From Brachypodium distachyon (taxonomy: Eukaryota; Streptophyta; Magnoliopsida; Poales; Poaceae), in the NCBI RefSeq assembly GCF_000005505.3, contig NC_016133.3, forward strand, positions 10,850,001 to 10,914,000: a stretch of 64,000 nucleotides of DNA, given 5' to 3'. Shown one piece after another: positions 1 to 9,028 of this stretch. The translations under genes were made by a program, and so were the position numbers. The notes under the pieces are model-generated. The model saw nothing but the letters and a program-made list of their open reading frames with translations, searched no databases and was not told the DNA's origin. Positions within the stretch are counted from its first letter, which is position 1. Each line of letters begins with the position of its first letter.

Positions 1-1826
1 GATTTGGACAAATTATACAACATCAAGTGGTAATTAATATGCATGATACATGGATAGGGTTTAAAACAAAAGATTGTGTGGCTTTTGCAACAAAGAGCAA
101 GATTTAAACTTGTATGCCATTATTATTCACAAAATAATTTCTCTTCTGGTCCTAATGGACAGAGAACAAGTTTAAATAATTTTATACCAAGTTAACATGC
201 TCAAAACTATTTTGAAACAATTCATTTGAAATTTAAACCATATTCAATCATTCTGTAAATAGCTTCTGTCTAAGTTGTTGAAAACTGAAATTAAACAGTG
301 CCAAAATATTCTACACGTTGTGAAGATTCCAGAAAGGTGTGGATCACAATTTTTGGACAAACGGTTTGAAAGATATGATGCTTTGAAGTTGTAGGGTCTT
401 TTCTGCAAAAATGCACTATCTAATTCGGCCGAATTAAATAAAACAAAATGCTTTGCCACGTGGCAGCGCGGAATTGGCCCGGGGCTAGGGTTCTGGCCTG
501 CAGGGTCTAGCTCGCCGGCAGCGGCGCGGGCGAGCGGCGCGGGCGGGCGGGCGACGGAGGCGGCGCGGGCGAGCGGCGGGGGCGGCGCGGTCGGGCGGGC
601 AGGCAGACGGCGGGCGGCGGCGGCGCACGGGCGCAGGATCGCGGGACATGGCTAGGGGCGGCGCGGGGCAGCGGCGGGCGGCGCGGTCGGGCGCGCAGGC
701 ATACGGCGGGCGGCGGCGGCGCACGGGCGCGGGATCGCGGGACGCGGCTCGGGGCGGCGCGGGGCAGCGCGGGCGCGGGCAGGCGGGAGGACGCGGCGCG
801 CGGGGCAGCGCGGGCGCAGGCAGGCGGAAGGAGCACGGGCGGCGCGGGCGCGGGGAGCTCGGGCGGCGGCCGGTGCCGGAGAAGATGGCCGGCGCGGGCG
901 GCCGGAGGCGGCGGCGGCGGTCAATCAAAAAGGCGAGCACGTCACGGTGTTCGGGACGGGGAGAGGAGACAGGACAGGGGGTTGGCGTGGGGAGAACCTC
1001 ACCGGAACGGCGGAGAAACGCGAAGAACGGAGGTGGCAGCAACGAACTCCGGCGAGCAATTACTTTCTAACCGGTGCGAAATTGATCGTGGGGTTTGGGG
1101 GAAGTGGTAGAGGAGTTCGGGGGCTTCGATATGACGCACGGGGTTTCGGATTTGGAGGTTCGTGCGCGAAGAAATCGGAGGTGGATTTGGGGGCAGTTCG
1201 CGGGCGTGCGTGGCCAGAATGCTCGGACGGAGGTTGAAGATGACGGCGGGGTCCACTGGTCAGTGAGAGCGGGCGGCTCGGCTGGGCGGAGCCGGTCGGT
1301 CCGATCCGGTTCGGTCCGGCTCGGCCGGTCCGGTCCGGTTTGGCCGGTTTTCCTTGGTTTTTCCTTTCCTTTTATCTATTTTCTATTTTTGAACCTCAAA
1401 ATTGATTCGAAGCTCCAAATCACTCCAAATAAAATGCAACAAAATTTGTAAAATCATATTTTCAGATGATCTAAATTTTGAAACAAGAATTTCCTCAAAA
1501 TATAATATTTAAAAATACATTTGCCTATAAAATGGGTTTTAGGGCCATTGGGCTATCGAAAAAAATTATTTTTTTCAAAATACTTTCAAAAGTCAAATTA
1601 TGGGATAGCTCTATATATGCATTAAATCCCTTTTTATCACAATACCCTCATGGGTTAAAATGCAAATACTCAAAAGCAAGATCAATGACCAAAAACAAAT
1701 AAAGGCGTTTCTGTAGAATGGTTTTCTGGGCAAATTTTAGGGTTTTGAAAGTGATCAAATGCAAGGGTGACATGATGCTCATGATATGCAATGCATATGA
1801 AGAGTTTTGAAAATTGGAATGTTACA
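1..1826 (-). mobile_element. 5' portion of a Tekay-like A2 long LTR, minus strand
   Basis: Read on the minus strand this starts at 1826 with TGTAACATTCC, the family's LTR start, and runs off the left edge. It aligns by eye with the first half of the complete LTR at 47294-50491 and overlaps in content with 63296-64000. It holds the CpG-rich leader (about 490-1340) and a GTGAGG splice-donor-like site (minus strand, 1002-1001) where sister LTRs have GTGAGC or GTAAGA. The overlapping open frames in 485-1240 lie in low-complexity GC-rich DNA in all frames and are not genes. It interrupts Sirevirus sequence at 1827; the other side, and so any target duplication, is outside the window. Confidence 0.85.
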
Positions 1827-2476
1827 GTTAAAGCCTGAAGTGAAGATTATCAATGATATTCTCCGTTTCACTCTCTCCCAAGCAAGGCAGCTCCAGTGAA
1901 ATAGCTGGTCTTCACCGCAATCTGCTGCTTGTAGTCTAGAAGGGTGAGAAGAAAGATTTTGGAGATTATATTCTTCAAACCATAACCCATGCCTCAGCCG
2001 ACCGTGTGCGTGCTCTGCCCTATGCACCTCAGATCATGAAGATAATCTTGCAGTTGTCAGAGAAGCGTTTTGAGTTGGAGCATCAGCACAAGTACTTCTC
2101 GCTGAAGCCTCAAGACCCTGAGCCGTCTGTGCTTCCTCCTACTTCAGTGTCTGATCGCCCGTCAAAGGAGTCTTCGCAGCCCATTCCGTCGCAACTGCAG
2201 CTGAAGCAAACACTTCGTCCATCTGATTCTCAGTATGAGACCAACTCCGGCACGGATGGTTCCCTGAAGAATCTTGTTGTGAAGCTCTCCCACAAGATTG
2301 ACGATCAGCAGGATCTCCTTGAGAAGCAGGCCACTCTTTTGAAAAATCAGCAAGTACTGCTCAAGAAGCTGGTGTCCCGCGAGGAGAAGACCAGTGGCTT
2401 AATTCAAGACTTACTCACCAAGCACTACCCCGACGTTCTGAAGCCTGAAGACAGCGACGCTACTCCAAGCCAGTAG
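1827..2476 (+). pseudogene. Sirevirus-type downstream (env-like) ORF, 3' end, degraded
   Basis: The readable frame (about 1940-2476) ends in a 156-residue stretch from 2006. It has a proline/serine-rich middle and a C-terminal predicted coiled coil (Gln/Leu/Lys-rich, about residues 90-135). An in-frame TAG lies at 1937-1939 and a frame change is needed further upstream, so it is broken; the 5' part is cut off by the LTR ending at 1826. Its position just before Sirevirus polypurine tracts and an LTR fits the extra ORF that Sireviruses carry between pol and the 3' LTR. A role in an envelope-like protein is only the historical name; I see no signal peptide or membrane segment here. Confidence 0.55.
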
Positions 2477-3023
2477 TCTTCAACCTTTTAGGCGTCTTGA
2501 TGCCAAAGGGGGAGAAGGAGTTAGGGGGAGGTTTCGCTTTATTTGTTGCGGGAGAGTTTTTGCTTTTATCTGGTTCTTCGTCGTCTTAAAACTTTACTCC
2601 TATCGTTCGTGGTTGAAAACTTTTTCTTGGTTGTGTTGAAGTACAATTAATATTGCCTCTTGCATGAGGATTCTGCAATGCCTGTAATAAATTTAATCTT
2701 CATGCATTTTCGTTCCTCATGCATGCATGTTTACTTCAATACTTGCTGGTGCTGCATCTGTTTACTTCAAATTTATGAGCATGTATGAATTCTTATTATT
2801 TCTGCTCTAACCTTGTACACGATGCACACCCTTGCTTCTGAAGAATATGAAGATTTCCTCACACTCCTAAAGCTCTATGCACTTGCATTCAAACGCAATA
2901 TAAATAGTGCATATCTTCAGGGGGAGTCTTCATATAACTCAGAAGCTAAAACCTTCACACTTAATTTTTCCCATCTTTGAATCTTTAACCAGTGTTGTCA
3001 TCAAACACCAAAAAGGGGGACAT
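2477..3023 (+). other. Sirevirus 3' untranslated region with multiple polypurine tracts
   Basis: This non-coding stretch holds at least four G-rich purine tracts: AAAGGGGGAGAAGGAG (about 2504), AGGGGGAGG (about 2523), CAGGGGGAGT (about 2919) and AAAAAGGGGGACAT just before the LTR (about 3010-3023). Repeated polypurine tracts upstream of the 3' LTR are a recognised hallmark of Sireviruses. The last one is the likely plus-strand primer site for reverse transcription. The rest is AT-rich with no coding signal. Confidence 0.7.
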
Positions 3024-4123
3024 TAAAAGGGAAACCTTGCCCCTGTATGGGTTTTGATGAATGATGACAACATGGTTGAGGAACTAATGAGTTACACGGA
3101 GTGTTTCAGGTTTTAGCTCCTCAGAAGAGTTGTTTAACCAGCATCGATGATCCCTAAAAATTGAAGTACAGGTACTGGCTTGAAGTATGAAGAACTCAGT
3201 GAAGAACAGTGAAGAACATGAAGCGTAGCATTCTTCATAGGTCTTTCCGTAGTTGTTTCCTTCATTTGAGTAAAGGAACGCCGTACTATTAAGGGGGGTT
3301 TGAAGTGTGGAGCTGGTTCAGGTGAAACCTATTCTTCATGTTCAGCTTAGGCGAAAACCAATTTCTGTGTGCGTGTTTTTCGTCGGAGTGAAGACTGAAG
3401 CATTTCAGGCTTCACAGAAACCTCCACGTGAAGTCTTCACTCTGATTTCAAATGTGTTTGAAAATCTGTCGCTTTCGTGCTTGACCACCTAATCTAACCG
3501 TTGTGAGACAAAGTGATAAAGTGTGAGAAGGAGTTCGGTGGTGAACCCTAGTGAGTTGTTTCGAAGAACACCTGATAAAGCCCTTAGAGCTGAACTGAGC
3601 GTGAAGAATGGGATCCCCTCTCTAGCCGAGCACTTAAAGCTTGTTACTCTTGGTGATTGGCATCACCTAGACGGCTAGGAGACAGTGTTGAAGAGCAATC
3701 GAAGATTGTGATTTGCCATCAACCAGTTTGTGAACGTCCGGAGATCACCTTAAGATCTACCACGAGTAACTGGGCGAGACTTTGGTCTTAGCTCAGGAGG
3801 ATTGGGTGGACTTGTGTGTCCGCGAGTCTTGTGTGACTCAGCCCCCTCAACGAAGACGTGTGCCAACAATCTGAACTTCGGAAAACAAATCCCTGTGTCT
3901 TCAGTCCTGGTGATTTCATTCCTCAACTTTTACTCTCTGTTGAAGTATAATTGATTCATTGTGTTCTGTCTTCATTGCTGCTACTATAAACTTGTTCATC
4001 TTTCTTATTTCCACAGCAACTCTAAAATTGCTAAGTGTATTCACTGTTGTTGAATTACTATCACCGTCCTCACTCTTCAGTCTTCATTTTGAAGAAAGTT
4101 TTAAACTGGTCACATTCACCCCC
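3024..4123 (+). mobile_element. Sirevirus (Sire-1) 3' LTR, truncated at its 3' end
   Basis: It starts after the last polypurine tract; comparison with two other copies (15887 minus strand and 22448) puts the LTR start at TGAAAGGG, here mutated to TAAAAGGG. It aligns with the minus-strand LTR 15006-15887. It lacks a roughly 95-bp segment carrying the TATA box that Sire-2 has at 15313-15320, and keeps about 355 bp at the 3' side that Sire-2 lacks. It is cut at 4123 by the T1 LTR. The open frames in it (for example 3307-3492) recur by simple homology in the other LTR copies and are not supported as genes. Confidence 0.75.
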
Positions 4124-4807
4124 TGTAACATCCCAAAATTTCAAACCTTTACATGAGCATTGCATTCATGAGCATCATGCCACAATTGCATGTTTGAATT
4201 CAAATTTGAATCACAAAAGGCTTTAAAAGATTTTGTTTACACCTATTTGAGCTTTGGAATTTTCAAACCAATAGGGTTTATGCATGAAAAGGGTTTAATG
4301 CATATATAAGCTATCCCATAATTTTTGTATAATTATTTAGAGTCGAAAAAGTATTTTATTTAAATAGATGTATGGCCCTAAAGGCATTTATAGAGCAAAT
4401 GTATTTTTTATATATTTTATTTTGAAGAGAAACTACTCCCAAAAGTTGTATCATGGTAGAATATGATTTTACAAATTTTCTGTAATTTATTTGGACCAAT
4501 TTGGAGTTCAATCACAAAAGATATCAAACAAATGAGAAAAACAGAAAAAGAAAAGGCCTAAAAGAAAAAAAAAAGGGTAAACCGGACCGGCCCGACCAAA
4601 ATGGGCCGAACCGGCCCTGTCCGACCGCGCCCGATCGGCCCAGACCGCCCGGTCCGTGCGCGCGCCCGCAGTCGCTGACAGGTGGGGTCCACCTGTCAGC
4701 TGCGTCTTCCCCGAAGGAAAGCGCCGCCGGTCACGCGCGCGATCCCCGGCCGCCGCAATCCTCGCGCCAGCCATTCCCGACCTTCGTTAAGTGCGCAGCC
4801 CGCGTCC

Positions 4808-4815
4808 CTATAAAG
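4808..4815 (+). promoter_or_regulatory. TATA box of the T1 5' LTR
   Basis: CTATAAAG in otherwise GC-rich DNA. The same box stands at the equivalent place in the solo LTR at 16019-19328 (TATAAAG at 16734-16740) and in the other-family LTR fragment at 56298 (57085-57090). It is a plausible Pol II promoter element setting the retrotransposon transcript start some 30 bp downstream. Confidence 0.6.
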
Positions 4816-5917
4816 CCCCCGCTGCCGCGCTTCTTTCCCCTCTATTCCCCCTCGCTATCGCGCCGCCAGGCCGCCAGAATTGCTCATCGTTCAAGCTTCG
4901 GACGCCGCCTCATCTTCGCTCGCTGACCACGTCTCGGTGAGCCATCCTCGTCGCCGCTCGCGCTTTCGTCTTCCTCTCTCTCTCGCGCACCCCATGACAC
5001 GCGCCTTTTTCCTTTTCGTGCGCTGCAGCTCCCCGCTGACGACACCCGAGTCCGTGCCGCCGTCCGCCGGAGCCGCCCCGCGCCGTCGCGTCTTCCTCGT
5101 CCTAGGCGCCGCCGCGCCGTCTCCGAGCGCCGACGACCGTGCCCCGTCTCCGCCGTGCCGCGCCGTGCTTCCCCGTCGCTTCCCCGTCGCGCCCACGTCG
5201 CCGGAGCACCCCGCGCCGCCACGCCCGTGCCGCGCCGCCGCCGAAACCCTAACCCGCCGGTGAGCTTCCCCGATCGATCTCGTCCGTCCATCCATCTCCA
5301 ACGGTGTAGATTAGATCGTCCTTATTCACATAAACCGAACCGGTACCAACGAATAGGAACGTGCCACGTGGCATCTAATTTTTATAAAATAAAAATCTAA
5401 TTTTAATTCCCCGGATTAATTAAAAGACACTTTTGCAGATAGGCCACTGTAATTTCAAATGATCATAACTTTAAATCTGTTTGGCCAAATTTAATGATCC
5501 ACACCTTTTTGGAATCCTCAGGAAATTTAGAATCTTTTGAATCACATTCAAATTACAGATTAGGGTTTTATGCCATTTAAATCATAACTAATTATTTAGG
5601 AGACCTTTTTGAATGAAACCAGTGCCCAAAATTTTGTTTTATTGTGCTCTGTCCAATGGGACAGAGAACTAAATATTTTGAATTAAATTGTTTTGCAGGT
5701 GCAAATAAAACCTCATTTCAGGGTTTAAACCCTAATCTTTGTTACTAGTTTAGAACCCTAATTGCATGTGCTTAAATTATTTATGCTTTGGATCAGTAGA
5801 TCACCGAAACAAAATAAACCAAACTCATGTCACATGTTCTGCATTGCATCATGGCATACATAATCTTTTGCTTGTATGGTGTGTTTTATGTATGTGTATG
5901 TTTGCTTGATTGTATAG

Positions 5918-5977
5918 TTTTCTCGGAGAGCGAACTGTGTGACTTTGAAGAGTGTCTGAATACCAACTACTATGAAG
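5918..5977 (+). other. Conserved 60-nt mini-exon-like block in the LTR
   Basis: A block preceded by a T-rich stretch ending TATAG and followed by GCAAGT, the consensus of a GC-type 5' splice site after AAG. One frame reads through as a Cys/acidic peptide (FSES..CD.EECL). Equivalent blocks are at 17820-17879 and 31475-31534 (60 nt) and at 49027-49089 and 63091-63153 minus (63 nt). Function is unknown; splicing is inferred only from the motifs. Confidence 0.4.
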
Positions 5978-7396
5978 GCAAGTTCACTTTGATCATCATC
6001 CCATTATTTTCTTATGCACTAGATTTTATTAGTTGCATTGTCAGGATTATTACTGTATCTATGCTAGCTATGATCTGTCCTAGTAGTATAGGATACCCTT
6101 GGCCATAACTTCACCACCAATTGCCATCGTAGTAGTAAAATGCTATGCTATGATAATATACGAGGGTGGTATTATTACAATGTGATACTATTGAATTACA
6201 ATATGATTTTCCTAATGTATGGCAAAACAAGTAATTCAATGAACCGTCCTGGGTGGGCTGCTTTGAGTTTTCGGATGTAGTGACGTTAGGTCCATTTCTA
6301 TGGGGCCCGATGAGTCGTCTCTCCGTGTGATTCGGGAGCGTCCATGGTCGTCTCCCCGTGCGATTCGGGGAGCGCCTACGTCACAATGTGGGATGCCACC
6401 CGGGGTAACCAGAGACTTGACTAGTTTCCTGTTTAGTTAGCTTCCAGTACAACCACATAGTATTATGGGCTCTGCCAGGATGGATGTAAGAAATATGAAC
6501 CCGGATCCGAGGTGACATCGGTATGTAGTAGTGTAGGTGGGGGCGCGTCCCTCAGGTGGTCTGGGGGATTATGTTCTGAAAATTCCTGTAGTCGATGCCG
6601 TTGCTACTCTATCCTGAGGACAGCAAGGGATTAACACGTCGATTTCTTGTGGGTAAAGTGTACCACCTCTCGAGAGTGTCAAACTAAGTACTTAGCCGTG
6701 TCCCCGGTTACGGACAATTATAAGCAACTAGATATTGGAGCTGTAAGGAAAGTCTCACTCATTCAAATTTCCTAATAAAATGAATGGTTTGAACTGGGTA
6801 GGAGCATTGATGTTTCTACTCAATGTGCCTAGGTTAATAGGAGAATGGGTGTTTCTACCCCGTGTCCAATAGAATTCAAAACTATTTGTCTAAAAATGAT
6901 AGGATTTGAATAATGATGCTTTTATGCAAAATAACCAAACCCCACCTAGTCAAACTATGCATGTACTTGATAGGTTCTTTATAACTCTAGTGAGCTTGCC
7001 AATACATTCAAATGTATTGACCACGTAGTGGCTGCAATTAACAATGCAGGTGGATCCGACGATGAGTGAGGTTCGTCGTTTTGTCATGGGTCATGTGCTT
7101 ACATTCCAACATGCTCTCACATTGGAGTAGTGTGGCCCTTATGTTCTACCCTTTTCCGCTGCAGTATTTTGAAACATTGTTTTATGATGTTGAAACAGTA
7201 TTTGTTTTATGCTGGCCCCAGAGGTCCTGCGAGGTTGTAAGTACTATTAAATTCTGGATGATGCGATGTAATAAAGTACTTTGACCTTTGCTTCTATATA
7301 TTTCATCATGAAACTGTGTGTGCTAGTGAGTCGATCCAGGGACTAGCACAGTAAGCACAGAGATCGGTCCCTAGTAAGGGGGAGGATCGCTTCAGA

Positions 7397-7408
7397 TGGT
7401 ATCAGAGC
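7397..7408 (+). other. Primer binding site of T1 (tRNA-iMet type)
   Basis: TGGTATCAGAGC, two bases after the 5' LTR. This is the standard plant PBS complementary to the 3' end of initiator tRNA-Met, used to prime minus-strand cDNA synthesis. It confirms the 5' LTR boundary at 7394. Confidence 0.9.
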
Positions 7409-7874
7409 AAAGTGTTGCCTGTAGGAACGTGACCCTAGTTTGGATTAGGATAAGACAAGACCAAAGACCAAACCTTAGGAATATTTCTCATCCCTATCTG
7501 ATCTATATCTATATACATACATTTTATTCCTTATCCCTATTCATCTAAATCTTTGCATTTATATCTACATATGCATGACATGTTTATTGTTTTATTCCAG
7601 ATATACACCGAATACTATGCTTATTACCACATATGCATGTTTATTATATTATACTGCAGATGCATATTTGATTTTTACACCATACACCACTATAATCTTG
7701 TTGCCATGTTGTTCACATGTTAGTATGCATCCAATTTTATATTTACATTTCCACCCTTGATATTAATGTTTATCACTTGATTCCCACTCTACCACTTTTA
7801 TTTTATTTTTACTTACATTCGACAATTTGATCATGTCACCGATACTCCCTTATCTCCATCTTTATTTTCTATAG
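7409..7874 (+). other. AT-rich untranslated leader of T1
   Basis: 466 bp between the primer site and orf0 with no convincing coding frame. It is T-rich towards its end and finishes TTTATTTTCTATAG directly before the orf0 ATG, which looks like a 3' splice site. Confidence 0.6.
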
Positions 7875-8735
7875 ATGGGAAGCCCAACACCTTTTGGCAA
7901 CGTCCCGCCGTTCACCAGAGTTTACTACCCCTCCACGGACGACGACCAGTTGTTCAGTGCCCCTTTGGCGGCACTGTGTGCTTTCCTCGACCTGCCACCA
8001 CCCAGGTTCAGAGGCCGAGTCGAGACCGCCGCACCCGAGGGATGGCAGCCACGGTGGGAGATCGATGCGAAGATCCGGGGGCGTGAGATCGCGCCAGCTA
8101 CACCGGATATCACCTTCATCAACCGCTACCCCACATTCGAGCAGGGCCTTCAGTTTGCCATGCAGTGCGCCTTCGCACAGGTGTGCCGGGACTATCAGCA
8201 CGAATTCCCCGAGGACTCCCCCTTCCTCCTCTTTGGAAGGCGGAACCATGCATGCTCGGCAGTGGCTACGACCAACGACGAGGATGCAACCCCAGTGACG
8301 ACCCACTTCGAGAACATGGAAATCAACACCGTGGACTTGGAGTCTTGTCTCGAGCACGAGATGACCCGGGCCGACCTAGCCGAGGAGCAGGTTGGTAATC
8401 TGCTGGGAGAGAAGACCCAGTGGCTTGAGGACAAGGTCGTGTTGGAGAACACTGTCCTCAATATGGGAGACGCCATCGAGCAGCTGCAGTACGAGAGGGA
8501 CCAGGCTCGCTACTACTGCGAGCAGTTCCAGGCGTTCATCGCCGCAGCACCAGCTGCCGCACCGGTGCCAGACTAGGTCCCACCTCCACCACAGGATCAG
8601 GAGATGGAGGCTCAGGAGGAGGAGCCGACTGAGGAGGAGGAGCCCCAGGTGGTCCACGAGATGGACACCCCTGCTACCAACACCCGCTCCAAGATGAAGG
8701 CGAACAAGACCACACCGACAGCCACACTCCCTTAG
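7875..8735 (+). pseudogene. orf0 of T1, one in-frame stop
   Basis: ATG at 7875 opens a 286-codon frame ending at TAG 8733-8735, broken once by TAG at 8574-8576 (probably from CAG). The N-terminal half (about residues 30-140) is a compact region with Arg-Pro, Cys and aromatic residues. Residues about 145-215 look like a coiled coil (LEDKVVLENTVLNMGDAIEQ). The tail after the stop is Glu-rich then Lys/Arg-rich. It precedes gag by 293 bp. A homologue lies in T3 (32862-33635), so it is a real family gene. It matches the position of orf0 described for rice RIRE3/RIRE8. It has no motif of gag, protease or pol; function unknown. Confidence 0.75.
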
Positions 8736-9028
8736 ATCTATTGATGCCTACCAGCTTATATTAGTTTTTATCGTTATCAGCATTGCGAGTTAGTCATTGA
8801 CCATACAATCTATGTGCATGGAAATGTAGGTCGATTGCTTTTTCTTCGTACTATTTTCCTTATGGGCAATGCCCCACCATAAACAAGTGTGTTTTGCTAT
8901 GATTTCCAAAACCTTTTATGATTGATGAGTGTATGATTGATATATGCTTGAGTTACTACCTTGTTTTGAGGGTTTAGTTATCTTTAGCTCTATTCTATCT
9001 GTTTCCTCATCTATGCTACCCTAAACAG

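Larger units (their letters stand above)
4124..7394 (+). mobile_element. 5' LTR of Tekay-like element T1 (A1 long LTR, 3271 bp)
   Basis: It begins TGTAACATCCC and ends GGATCGCTTCA, with a tRNA-iMet-type primer site two bases later. Related LTRs are at 16019-19328 and 29763-32861. Layout: AT-rich start, CpG-rich leader (about 4580-5270) with TATA box CTATAAAG, a GTGAGC donor-like site at 5260, an AT-rich part with the conserved 60-nt block (5918-5977), and a long U5-like part. At over 3 kb it is long for a plant LTR; long LTRs are known in Tekay/Del elements such as rice RIRE3 and RIRE8. The GC-rich ORFs inside (4501-5400) overlap in several frames and are not called as genes. Confidence 0.9.

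Noticed and set aside
485..1256. Several overlapping ORFs on both strands rich in Ala, Arg and Pro
   Set aside because: They lie in low-complexity CpG-rich LTR leader sequence that is open in many frames, and the peptides do not match those of sister LTRs. The same applies to 4501-5400, 16331-16980, 30026-30875, 47796-48522, 56717-57261, 61409-62011 and 63659-63978.
2006..2476. Host gene coding a coiled-coil protein
   Set aside because: It is broken upstream and directly followed by Sirevirus polypurine tracts and LTR, so it belongs to the retrotransposon.
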